Both the position numbers and the translations under genes were made by a program. From positions 116,405 through 180,404 of the forward strand of contig NZ_LKEU01000031.1 in assembly GCF_001766835.1 (NCBI RefSeq): DNA of 64,000 nucleotides, written 5' to 3'. The stretch comes from Acetobacterium wieringae (GTDB lineage: Bacteria; Bacillota; Clostridia; Eubacteriales; Eubacteriaceae). Positions 1-8,331 of this stretch are shown piece by piece (positions within the stretch are counted from its first letter, which is position 1; each line of letters opens with the position of its first letter). Below the pieces are notes generated by a model. It saw only the letters and a list, made by a program, of their open reading frames with translations, ran no database searches and was not told the DNA's origin.

Positions 1-972
1 GTCATTTTTGGTTATTATTTAATCGCCACCTTCTTCCCCATCGATAAAATAATTGGCCGAGTCTATCCAATTTTTGGGGCTATTCTGATCATTTCAGCGC
101 TGGGGGTTTTTACCGGCATCATGATGGATGGTGGTGTCAATCTCCTGAACCTGTCCTGGTCGACCCTGCCCCAACATCCCCTGGGTCAGCAATTTATTCC
201 GGTCTTCTTTATTACCGTCGCCTGCGGCATCCTCTCGGGCTTTCACGGCAGTCAGTCGACGCTGATTTCGCGGACCATTACTGCCGAAAAAGAGGGGCGC
301 GGGACCTTTTACAACATGATGATCCTGGAAGGCTTTATCGCCATGTGCTGGGCGGCCGGGGCGATGGTGCTGTTTAGTCGCGGTGTCGATTTCAGTACCG
401 GCGCCACCGCCATGGTGGGCCTGATCTCCCAGGAATTTTTGGGCCCGATTGGGGCGTTCTTCGCCATTCTCGGGGTTATCGTGCTACCGATTACCTCCGG
501 CGATACCGCCTTTCGGTCGCTGCGACTGATGGTCGGAGAAGCCTTCAACATTGATCAGACCGTCATCAAAAATCGACTGCTGACAACTCTGGGAATTTTT
601 GTCCCAGCGGTTGTGATTCTGGTTTTTGCCAAGACCGCCCCCAATGGGTTTAATCTGTTATGGCAGTATTTTGGTTTTACCAACCAGTTTGTGGCGATCT
701 TCGCCCTGGCGATGGCGGCGGTTTATTTAATGACTGAACACAAGATTTTCTGGATTACCCTGCTCCCGGGGATGTTTTACACCTTTATCGTGATCTCTTA
801 TATCTGCCATGCCCCGATTGGTCTGGGTCTCGAACCCCGACTGGGCCCGACGATAGGCATCAACCCCAACAGTTATATCCTCTCTTATCTGATTGGCGCC
901 GCGGCAGCCATTCTCTACATGGTGCTGGTTTTAAAACAGGGCCGAAAAGGTCTGGATCAGCTGCCCCAATAG
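1..972 (+). CDS. cstA: Carbon starvation protein CstA family transporter, C-terminal part
   Basis: The frame is open from the first base, so this is the last 323 residues of a gene that begins outside the window. The protein is almost wholly hydrophobic, with about eight membrane segments. It carries the family-typical stretch FFITVACGILSGFHGSQST near residue 70, followed by a charged loop (TITAEKEGRG). CstA proteins are cytoplasmic-membrane transporters for peptides or pyruvate that are made when carbon is scarce. The gene is followed closely by a bidirectional terminator and by a convergent GGDEF-EAL gene, so it is transcriptionally separate from what follows. The substrate cannot be decided from the fragment. 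Family assignment is from recognised motifs and topology. Confidence 0.85.
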   Translation, partial: VIFGYYLIATFFPIDKIIGRVYPIFGAILIISALGVFTGIMMDGGVNLLNLSWSTLPQHPLGQQFIPVFFITVACGILSGFHGSQSTLISRTITAEKEGRGTFYNMMILEGFIAMCWAAGAMVLFSRGVDFSTGATAMVGLISQEFLGPIGAFFAILGVIVLPITSGDTAFRSLRLMVGEAFNIDQTVIKNRLLTTLGIFVPAVVILVFAKTAPNGFNLLWQYFGFTNQFVAIFALAMAAVYLMTEHKIFWITLLPGMFYTFIVISYICHAPIGLGLEPRLGPTIGINPNSYILSYLIGAAAAILYMVLVLKQGRKGLDQLPQ

Positions 973-993
973 AAAATATAAACCAGTACCGAC

Positions 994-1036
994 AAAATCC
1001 CCGTCGCATCTCAAGTGATGCTGCGGGGATTTTTAT
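994..1036. terminator. Bidirectional rho-independent terminator
   Basis: The arms AATCCCCG-CGCATC and GATGC-CGGGGATT enclose a short loop and are followed by T-runs on both strands. It lies between the convergent cstA and GGDEF-EAL genes and can serve both; the minus-strand stop codon at 1033 lies inside its flank. Confidence 0.75.
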
Positions 1037-3996
1037 TGTAGCGGCTTGGTGAGTAGATTGTGGTTGTAAATCACGGCGATTTCGGCCGGTTCCAGCGGTT
1101 TACTGAAAACATAGCCCTGAATTCCATCACAGTCACTGTTTTTGAGAACGGCAACTTTGTCCCACTCTTCAATACCCTCCGCCATGATTTTTAAATTGAG
1201 ACTGTGAGCCAGCAGGATCAGGCTTTCTATCACCTTGATCCGGTTGCCCTGTAAAAACTGATCACTGATTGATTTATCCAGTTTTATTTTGTTGACCGGC
1301 AGATATGTCAGACAATTCAGCGATGAATAACCGGTGCCAAAATCATCTAGGGCCACTGCCAGCCCGGCATCTTTAAGCCCTTTTAGAAACTCCTTCGTCT
1401 GGCCATCGTTTTCCATCAAGATGCTTTCGGTAATCTCAATCTCAATAAACCGGGGCTCGACATGATGCTGATGCAGCAGTGTGATGATATAGCCAACATA
1501 CTCTTTGTCCTGCAACTGACGATTGGAAAAATTGATGGCTACCGGTTTTTCCGCCAGTCCCTGATTGCGCCAGCGGGCAATCTGGGCCACCGCTTCCCGG
1601 ATCACCCAGCGGCCGATCTCACTGATCAGGCCGGTTTCTTCGGCTACCGGAATAAACTGGTCCGGACCGAGGCGGCTTTCTTTGAATCGGAGCAGGGCTT
1701 CAAAGCCGCTGATCTGACCACTGTCCAAATCCACCTGGGGCTGATAGACCAGTTTAAAACCGTCGCTCTTTAATGCCGCTCTGAGCATCGCTTCAATTTC
1801 GATTTTACGGCTCATGGCCTTTTTCAATTCCTGATGATAATACATATAGTGATTTTTGCCCCGGTTCTTAACCTCGTACATGGCTGTATCGGCATTCATA
1901 ATCAGCTGATCCATCGCACTGCTATCATAGGGATAGCAGGAAATACCCATGCTGATACTGACAAAAACTTCCCGGCTGTCGAGCCGGAAGGCTTCATCGA
2001 AAGCGCTCAAAATCTTATTGGCATAGGCTTCAATATCGGCCTGATGGCATTTATTGGTGATCAGGATCAGAAATTCATCACCGCCGAGCCGACCCACCAT
2101 CATGTTCTCGTCAGCGATTGACTGCAACCGGCAGGCAATCAGCTTGAGCAATTGATCCCCAAAGAGATGGCCCAGGGTGTCATTGATACTTTTAAAATTA
2201 TCAATATCCAGGAGCAGCACCGCCCCGGTATGGCCAGCCGCCAGTTCTTTTTCCAGTTGCACCAGAAAGCTCATCCGGTTGGGCAGCTGGGTTAAAAAAT
2301 CATGTCGGGCCAGATGCCTTATCTGTTCTTCCTGAAGTTTGAATTTAGTATTGTCCAGCAAGATCCCGTGCAGCTTGCAGAAATTGCCGTCTGCCGATTT
2401 GATCCCTTTGCCACGGATCAGCAACCATTTTTGCTGTGTGTCGTCGCCCGCCGTCAGTACCTGAATATTGATCTGGGCTGATTTACCCAGAAGGTAATTG
2501 CTGACCTCTGTAATCAAACGCTCACGATGACTGGCCTCCAGAACGACATCCATCCAATAGTGGACATGACAATGGTTACTGAGGATTCGATTGATAATCC
2601 GGGAGCAGTCCCCAGCAAAAGAAACCGTTTTGGACGTGAGATCTACCTCCCAGACCGCACTGTTGGTGCCCTCAATGGCCAGCTCAAACTTCTGATTCAG
2701 TTCGCCGACTTCCCGGTCATGCTCGGCCATCACTTCATATTGCCGCCGCAGGGTTCCTTCCACCGTTTCCAGTTCTTTGTACGTCGCTGTAAGCTTAGCA
2801 TTGCTGGCCACCAGGGCTTTTTGGATGTTTCGGCGCTTCAGATTATCATAAATTAATAAAAGCGTTACCAAGGTCAGAAAGCTGACAATAATGGCAGTGG
2901 CCCAAATCAGGTTGCGATATTTATCCAGTGGATGTTCGGTTTTATTAATCAGCACCGCATCAGTCGGAATCAGGTGATCCGGAATCTGATAGTGCTTGAT
3001 CAATTCATAATCGAAGATGTAAAAATAGGGGGTCTCTTCAACCATTGGGATGGATGCGACCGGGGTTCCTGCCAAAATGTCGCTGACCAATTCGGCCGCT
3101 GTTTTGCCCAGGGCCTGATAATCCACCATTTTTCCGCCGATCAGTCCATAACCGACGCCTCCCACCGAAGCCCGATAAACGGGGATCTGGGTATGCTGGT
3201 TCAGAAAAGCTGCCGCTTTTTCAAACTCCATGTAAGCCCCGGTCTTGTCCGGGTTCATATCCAAAAATAGTAAAATGGTGTCATCCCCCAATTTCTCCAG
3301 TTCTGTCCCCAGCTCATCAAAGCTGTAGTTGGGCGTATTGAGGGTGGAAAAGGTCAGTTCCGGAAAGCTCTGGCGTAAGGATTTAAACTGCTGACGGTTG
3401 CCCTGACCAGTCAGAGTTTCATCGGCAATCCCTACTACCTTGGTAGCCCGGGGGTTAAAGACCCGGGCGATCTCCAGCGTTTCTTTTATCGAGATCCGCT
3501 CAATAATACCGGTGATGTAAGGATCGGCCGCAGCTTGTCGGGCCCGGGTTTCATCGTTTACACCAAGAAAAACAATCGGGATCTGAGAAAACAATTCGGC
3601 CTGATGGTCGAGGGCAAACTGAAGGGCATTGTCATCTCCTACAATCACCGCATCATAGGGTGGCAGCTGGGCCAATTTGAATTTCAGACTCTGATAAAAA
3701 ACCTCTTTGTTCTCCGGAGTATCGAGGCGTTTGGTATCCATATATTCAATTTCCAGTTTGATCTTTTGTTCGTCAAATACCGATCGGATGCCCGTTATCT
3801 GGTCAGGAACCGAGACAAAGCTTTCACTGTAGGAGCTGATAAAAAGCACCGACTTTTCGTCCTCGGCGCAGACAAAAAAAGTTGGCCCAAACAGTATCCC
3901 GGTTGCAAACATCCAAATCAGGAGCACGCTTACATGGATGACAGCTTTAGCTGATTTTAATAAGTTGCTGCGATAACTGAGTTCATGGTTTGGCAT
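1033..3996 (-). CDS. Membrane GGDEF-EAL protein with periplasmic ABC-type substrate-binding sensor domain
   Basis: About 987 residues. An N-terminal membrane anchor (VIHVSVLLIWMFATG) precedes a roughly 290-residue domain resembling the ABC_sub_bind family (residues ~45-335). A second membrane helix (~365-385), a linker with a PAS-like region, a GGDEF domain and an EAL domain follow. GGDEF is intact (GRLGGDEF) but there is no RxxD inhibitory site in front of it. EAL has the full catalytic set: FEALLR, INFSN, EITES, DDFGTGYSS, KLDKS, AEGIEE and GIQGY. It should therefore make and/or degrade cyclic di-GMP in response to an extracellular ligand. I chose the ATG at 3996 because a GGAGGG Shine-Dalgarno lies just before it; a longer start at 4020 would overlap the upstream stop and lacks such a site. 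It is the last gene of an operon with the next two entries. Confidence 0.88.
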   Translation of the reverse strand: MPNHELSYRSNLLKSAKAVIHVSVLLIWMFATGILFGPTFFVCAEDEKSVLFISSYSESFVSVPDQITGIRSVFDEQKIKLEIEYMDTKRLDTPENKEVFYQSLKFKLAQLPPYDAVIVGDDNALQFALDHQAELFSQIPIVFLGVNDETRARQAAADPYITGIIERISIKETLEIARVFNPRATKVVGIADETLTGQGNRQQFKSLRQSFPELTFSTLNTPNYSFDELGTELEKLGDDTILLFLDMNPDKTGAYMEFEKAAAFLNQHTQIPVYRASVGGVGYGLIGGKMVDYQALGKTAAELVSDILAGTPVASIPMVEETPYFYIFDYELIKHYQIPDHLIPTDAVLINKTEHPLDKYRNLIWATAIIVSFLTLVTLLLIYDNLKRRNIQKALVASNAKLTATYKELETVEGTLRRQYEVMAEHDREVGELNQKFELAIEGTNSAVWEVDLTSKTVSFAGDCSRIINRILSNHCHVHYWMDVVLEASHRERLITEVSNYLLGKSAQINIQVLTAGDDTQQKWLLIRGKGIKSADGNFCKLHGILLDNTKFKLQEEQIRHLARHDFLTQLPNRMSFLVQLEKELAAGHTGAVLLLDIDNFKSINDTLGHLFGDQLLKLIACRLQSIADENMMVGRLGGDEFLILITNKCHQADIEAYANKILSAFDEAFRLDSREVFVSISMGISCYPYDSSAMDQLIMNADTAMYEVKNRGKNHYMYYHQELKKAMSRKIEIEAMLRAALKSDGFKLVYQPQVDLDSGQISGFEALLRFKESRLGPDQFIPVAEETGLISEIGRWVIREAVAQIARWRNQGLAEKPVAINFSNRQLQDKEYVGYIITLLHQHHVEPRFIEIEITESILMENDGQTKEFLKGLKDAGLAVALDDFGTGYSSLNCLTYLPVNKIKLDKSISDQFLQGNRIKVIESLILLAHSLNLKIMAEGIEEWDKVAVLKNSDCDGIQGYVFSKPLEPAEIAVIYNHNLLTKPLQ

Positions 3997-4013
3997 TGAT
4001 CCCTCCGAAAAAA

Positions 4014-5660
4014 CTAGCATACTTCAACACGATTGCGGCCCTTTTCCTTGGCCAGATAGAGGGCCCTATCGGCCCGGGAAACGATGGACTCCGGAGCGGT
4101 ATCATTTTTGTAAGCTGATACCCCAAGACTGATTGTCACCGCTCCCGCAGTTGCAAAAGAATGGTTAGCAACTGCCTGGCGCAGCCGTTCGGCCAACCTG
4201 GCGGCGTCCATCAGGCTAGTATCCGGCAGAATAATCAAAAACTCTTCGCCGCCCCAGCGCCCCACCACATCGCCATGCCGGACCGTTTCGTAGAGGAGTC
4301 CAACCAGCTCGATTAAAACCCGATCCCCGACCTGATGGCCATAGGTATCGTTGACAAGTTTGAAGTGGTCAATATCCAGAATGATAATCGCAAAAGGAGC
4401 TGAGCCGTTTTGGGCCCATTTGTTGTGATGTTCCAGGGTCTCATCCAGCTTTAAACGGTTGAAGCTCTGGGTCAGCTTATCGGTAATTGACAGCCGTCTT
4501 ATTTCTTCCTCCATTAGTTTTCGTTCGCTGATATCCCGGGTAACCCCCAACATCCCGACAAAGCGTCCATCTTCGCTGTATATTCCGGAAACAGTCGCTT
4601 CAGTCCAAACCGTGGTGCCATCTTTGCAGGGTTGTTCCAATTCCCCGCGATAGACTTGAAAAGGCAGACCATTCTGAACCGAATTAATGGCCCGAGCCAA
4701 CCCCTCATGCATCTGAACCAGTGATCCTGGACATAAGACTTCTTCCTGGGACTGAGCCATGACTTCTTCAACCGTATAGCCCCGGAGTTTTTCCACCGAA
4801 GGGCTAATGTAGGTGAAACGCCCGGTCAGATCCATGGTCCAGATGACATCTGCTGCATTGTCTGCCAGCAACCGGTGGCGCTCTTCACTCTGCTGCAGTT
4901 TCGCTTCAATGGCCTTGAGTTGAGTGATATCCCGGATTACGCTGAGAGCGTGGGGAGCCCCGTCAATGATGATTCTTTTCGATGAAACCAGACCAATATG
5001 TCGTTCATTATTCTTGCCATAAAAACAGATCTCCAAATTCTCAACAAAACCATTGGCTTCAAGGGTTTTGATAAAGGTTTCCCGTTGGCTTTCATCAATG
5101 TAGAGATCACGGATGTTAAATGAACCGACGGTTAAATCCGCATCGGTAAATTTTGTGGCTTCCATAAAAGCCCGGTTATAGGCAATCAGGGTACCATCGG
5201 CGACTTTGGTAATCACGGTGGCATCGGGAATAGTCTGAAACACCATTTCGAAATGAGAACGGGCTTCTTCCAGTTCATGAATGGACGACTCCAGTTTTTC
5301 GGTCATGCTGTTAAAGGCCTCGGAAAAATCGCCAAGAAAATGAACCCGCTGAGAAAAGTCGCCTGACGCAATGGTTTTGGTGATCCAGGTCAAATTCCTA
5401 AGCGAAGCCTGAAGGTTTTTTAAAGACCCCAGCACGTAACCCCGGCCGTTGATATCCTCAGACAGATTTCCGTTGCCAAGAGCTGTTGCCGAATTCCTGA
5501 TGGTTTTGATGGTTTGATCAATTTCTAAAAAAGAGTCATCGTTGCTGATGTTTTCAGGGGGAATTACGCTGACTCGAAGGTCATTTAACAGGGCTTTAAA
5601 ATATTCTAAAATGGATCGTGCGTCTTTACTGATCATTGCTGTTTTGTCAGCTCCCTTCAT
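4014..5660 (-). CDS. HAMP/PAS-PAS-GGDEF diguanylate cyclase
   Basis: 548 residues without a clear membrane segment. A HAMP-like region (residues ~60-120, ending GDFSQRVHFLGDFSEAFNSM) is followed by two PAS domains (~135-250 and ~260-380) and a C-terminal GGDEF domain. The catalytic loop is GGEEF, with RHGD exactly five residues upstream, so the RxxD product-inhibition site is present. This is expected to be an active, feedback-inhibited diguanylate cyclase. It lies 22 bp downstream of the V4R gene and 17 bp upstream of the GGDEF-EAL gene, on the same strand, which points to one operon pairing synthesis and breakdown of cyclic di-GMP. The start is uncertain: the ATG at 5660 has no good ribosome-binding site, and an ATG at 5636 lies rather far from AAGGGAG. 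Confidence 0.88.
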   Translation of the reverse strand: MKGADKTAMISKDARSILEYFKALLNDLRVSVIPPENISNDDSFLEIDQTIKTIRNSATALGNGNLSEDINGRGYVLGSLKNLQASLRNLTWITKTIASGDFSQRVHFLGDFSEAFNSMTEKLESSIHELEEARSHFEMVFQTIPDATVITKVADGTLIAYNRAFMEATKFTDADLTVGSFNIRDLYIDESQRETFIKTLEANGFVENLEICFYGKNNERHIGLVSSKRIIIDGAPHALSVIRDITQLKAIEAKLQQSEERHRLLADNAADVIWTMDLTGRFTYISPSVEKLRGYTVEEVMAQSQEEVLCPGSLVQMHEGLARAINSVQNGLPFQVYRGELEQPCKDGTTVWTEATVSGIYSEDGRFVGMLGVTRDISERKLMEEEIRRLSITDKLTQSFNRLKLDETLEHHNKWAQNGSAPFAIIILDIDHFKLVNDTYGHQVGDRVLIELVGLLYETVRHGDVVGRWGGEEFLIILPDTSLMDAARLAERLRQAVANHSFATAGAVTISLGVSAYKNDTAPESIVSRADRALYLAKEKGRNRVEVC

Positions 5661-5682
5661 GCTATAGCTGGCTAATTATGTC

Positions 5683-6201
5683 TTATTGCTCGATTGCTTT
5701 GGCATGGAAACGACAAGTGCGATCCCCAGTGCACCAGCAGTCGATCTCTTTAACAACAAAAGGTTTACCAGAAAAATTTTCCAGCAGGGCCGAGATAAAC
5801 CCTTCATCATAGGTACAGATCTCGTAACTATCCTCCGGCAAGCCGGAGCAATCGAGATCTTCGGAAACCGTCAAAATCAGTTCACCTTTTTCCATATCCG
5901 CTTCTTCCACCCGCAAAATACCCATACCCAGGTCTTTCAGCACCGTTTTAAGCTGACTAACAAAATGATTGAGATCATCGGTTTTCGTAATCATATGCTG
6001 ATAGAAGGCATTACCAGCCAATTGTCCAGCCTCATAAAAAATTTGATCGGTTTCCTCAACCCCAACATGTTTTTCGATGATGTCTCTGAAGGTAAATTGC
6101 ATCAGTCGATACACCTCAACCCGGGTGGTATTCCCCAAATTTGGACGTCCTACACCAATATCTCCCAGTAACTCCCAGGAAAATTCATATTTTCCAGCCA
6201 A
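5683..6201 (-). CDS. V4R-domain sensor protein
   Basis: 172 residues. The C-terminal half matches the V4R (4-vinyl-reductase-like) small-molecule-binding fold, with a Cys-rich end DCWCTGDRTCRF (residues ~155-166) and further Cys in SEDLDCSG and YEICTYDE. V4R domains sense hydrophobic ligands or metals and are often found with regulators. Here the domain stands alone as the first gene of an operon with a diguanylate cyclase and a GGDEF-EAL protein, so I infer that it is an input protein for cyclic di-GMP signalling. The start is a TTG at 6201 preceded at seven bases by GGAGGGC. The ligand is unknown. Confidence 0.75.
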   Translation of the reverse strand: MAGKYEFSWELLGDIGVGRPNLGNTTRVEVYRLMQFTFRDIIEKHVGVEETDQIFYEAGQLAGNAFYQHMITKTDDLNHFVSQLKTVLKDLGMGILRVEEADMEKGELILTVSEDLDCSGLPEDSYEICTYDEGFISALLENFSGKPFVVKEIDCWCTGDRTCRFHAKAIEQ

Positions 6202-6280
6202 TTATGATGCCCTCCACTTCACGCTTCTCAATTACTAACCCACCTGTTTTGCGGCAATCGTAAATTGATTTAATTTCCTT

Positions 6281-6311
6281 ATTTTACCACGTTAACCCGG
6301 GATCTTGTCAA
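6281..6311 (-). promoter_or_regulatory. Possible promoter of the V4R operon
   Basis: On the minus strand TTGACA (6311-6306) and TAAAAT (6286-6281) are 19 bp apart, longer than ideal. A perfect palindrome ATCGATATCGAT lies upstream at 6341-6352, between this operon and divergent marR, and could be an operator. Confidence 0.4.
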
Positions 6312-6405
6312 GGTGCTTTAATTGGCAGCAGATCTATTTTATCGATATCGATTCTTAATTTTAAACATCTGCTATTTTGTGCAAACGATTCGTTAAAATG
6401 TTGAC

Positions 6406-6434
6406 TTGACAATTAAAATTTCTTCCGATAAAAT
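6406..6434 (+). promoter_or_regulatory. Sigma-A-type promoter of the marR-MATE operon
   Basis: TTGACA (6406-6411) and TAAAAT (6429-6434) are separated by 17 bp. The upstream TTG that opens the reading frame is itself the -35 box, which rules it out as the translation start. The palindrome AGCATGCT just downstream could bind the MarR protein. Confidence 0.75.
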
Positions 6435-6462
6435 AGATAGCATGCTAAGTAATGGAGACGTG

Positions 6463-6897
6463 ATGAAAACAGATCAATTTAATTTTGGTGGCTTTGTTAA
6501 ACAATTGAATAACATTATGGAAATGCGCTTCAATCATTCGTTAAAACAATGGGATCTGACCTCGTCCCAATTTTCGGTGATTATGTTTTTGCTACACCAT
6601 CAGGGTCAGGCAATCAACCAGAAGATGATTGAAGAAGCTTTTCGCCTCAAAGGTCCCACCGTTACCGGGATCGTCAAGCGGCTGGTGGAAAAAGATTTTA
6701 TCCAGCGCCGACCCGATCCTTTGGATCGCCGGATTAATTATCTGGAGCTGACAAAAAAGGGTCTGGAACTGGAGTCGCTGGTTTGTACCGAGATCACCCG
6801 TCTGGAAACTGAGACCCTCCGGGGCATCTCACCTGAACATCTCGACCTGCTGGAGTCGCTCCTGCATCAAATTTTAGAAAACATTACCAACCAATGA
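6463..6897 (+). CDS. MarR-family transcriptional regulator
   Basis: 144 residues from the ATG at 6463, which has GGAG five bases upstream and lies downstream of the predicted promoter. The fold is a MarR winged helix: LTSSQFSVIMFLLHH, the recognition-helix region GPTVTGIVKRLVEKDFI, and the wing RRPDPLDRRINYLELTKKG. MarR proteins are dimeric repressors that release DNA when they bind drugs or phenolic compounds. The gene is 22 bp upstream of a MATE efflux gene, the arrangement of the staphylococcal mepR-mepA pair, so it most likely represses its own operon. Confidence 0.88.
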   Translation: MKTDQFNFGGFVKQLNNIMEMRFNHSLKQWDLTSSQFSVIMFLLHHQGQAINQKMIEEAFRLKGPTVTGIVKRLVEKDFIQRRPDPLDRRINYLELTKKGLELESLVCTEITRLETETLRGISPEHLDLLESLLHQILENITNQ

Positions 6898-6919
6898 TTC
6901 ACAGAAAGGAATTATTTTT

Positions 6920-8293
6920 ATGAAAAACGATTTATTTGAAAAGTACCCCATCCCCAAGGCGGTGATGACCCTGGCCATTCCCACCATGCTAAGTATGCTG
7001 GTGACGATTGTCTACAACATGGCCGATACCTATTTTGTCGGTCAAACCGGTGATGCCAACCAGGTGGCCGCCGTTACCCTGACCATGCCGATCTTTTTTC
7101 TGCTGATGGCCTTTGGTAATATTTTTGGCATCGGCGGCGGCTCCTATATTTCCCGGCTCTTGGGGGAGCACCGGATTGCGGATATCAAGCATACCTCCTC
7201 CTTTGCCTTTTATGGCTCGATCGCCCTGGGCCTGATCGGAATGGTGGTGTTTCTGGTCTTTATGGATCCAATTCTGACCATTGCCGGTGCCAGCCCCAAC
7301 ACCATCGGTTTTGCCCGGGACTATCTGACCATTGTCGCTTATGGCGCCATCGCCATCAGTCTGCAGAATTCACTGGCCCAGATTGTCCGCTCCGTTGGCG
7401 CAGCCAAAGAATCGATGATCGGGATGATGATCGGAACCATCGTTAACATCATTCTTGATCCGATTATGATTCTCTCCATGGGCATGGGCGTGGCCGGAGC
7501 AGCCTGGGCCACCGTGATTGGAAATGCCTGCGCTGTATTATACTTTATCTACTATATTTTTAAACACAGTGATGTGCTCTCCATCGCCCCCCAGGATTTC
7601 CGGATGGAAGGCGCCATCGCCAAAAATACCTTTGCGATTGGGATTCCGGCCTCTGTCAATAACATTCTGATGAGTTTTTCAATGATCATGTTAAACAGCT
7701 TTGCCTCCGCATATGGCGATACCGTCATTGCTGCCCTGGGTGTCTCTGGCCGGGTCTTCTCCATTGTGGTCATGCTGGCACTGGGTCTGGCAATGGGTAT
7801 TCAGCCCTTTATCGGCTACAATTACGCCCAGCAGAACTATAAACGGATGAATGATGCCATTAAATTCACCGGGGTTGTCGGAATGATCATGGGCACTGTG
7901 GTCATGATCGTCGCAATCCTTTTTGCCGCCCCGATTGTTACCTTCTTCATCAATGATCCGGAGGTCATCACCATTGGTGCCACCATGCTGATTATTCAAA
8001 TGCTGGTCAGTCCCTTTCTGGGCCTCCAGTTTATCGTCACCACCGTCTATCAGTCGCTGGGCAAAGCCATCCCTTCGCTGATTCTGACTATTTGCCGACA
8101 GGGTCTAGCCTTTGTCCCGATTCTGATTGTAGGTTCCACGCTGTTTGGTCTGCAGGGGATCATCTGGGCCCAACCGCTGGCCGATGTTGTCTCAATTATC
8201 CTGGCCATTTCAATGTATACCGTCACCTACCGTAAACTTCGGGCCAGCAAAACCGAACCGATTTCCATGGCAATGGAAGACGGACTGGCCTAA
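6920..8293 (+). CDS. MATE-family multidrug efflux transporter (MepA-like)
   Basis: 457 residues with about twelve membrane helices. The N-terminus (MTLAIPTMLSMLVTIVYNM followed by ADTYFVGQ) is the classic MATE start, and a second half repeats the fold (GIPASVNNILMSFSMIMLN). These transporters expel cationic drugs or dyes using a sodium or proton gradient. The length is normal for the family. A ribosome-binding site AAAGGAA lies before the ATG. Co-transcription with the marR gene supports a drug- or metabolite-inducible efflux role; the substrate is not known. A terminator follows directly. Confidence 0.92.
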   Translation: MKNDLFEKYPIPKAVMTLAIPTMLSMLVTIVYNMADTYFVGQTGDANQVAAVTLTMPIFFLLMAFGNIFGIGGGSYISRLLGEHRIADIKHTSSFAFYGSIALGLIGMVVFLVFMDPILTIAGASPNTIGFARDYLTIVAYGAIAISLQNSLAQIVRSVGAAKESMIGMMIGTIVNIILDPIMILSMGMGVAGAAWATVIGNACAVLYFIYYIFKHSDVLSIAPQDFRMEGAIAKNTFAIGIPASVNNILMSFSMIMLNSFASAYGDTVIAALGVSGRVFSIVVMLALGLAMGIQPFIGYNYAQQNYKRMNDAIKFTGVVGMIMGTVVMIVAILFAAPIVTFFINDPEVITIGATMLIIQMLVSPFLGLQFIVTTVYQSLGKAIPSLILTICRQGLAFVPILIVGSTLFGLQGIIWAQPLADVVSIILAISMYTVTYRKLRASKTEPISMAMEDGLA

Positions 8294-8299
8294 GCCATC

Positions 8300-8331
8300 A
8301 AAAAAGCGCCCCTAAATCGGGCGCTTTTTTA
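8300..8331. terminator. Bidirectional terminator
   Basis: AAAAAAGCGCCC and GGGCGCTTTTTT flank a short loop. It ends the MATE gene on the plus strand and the convergent symporter gene on the minus strand; the last codons of the symporter lie inside the stem. Confidence 0.85.

Noticed and set aside
6406..6462. N-terminal extension of the MarR protein from a TTG at 6406
   Set aside because: The TTG is the -35 box of a good promoter, and the ATG at 6463 has a proper ribosome-binding site.
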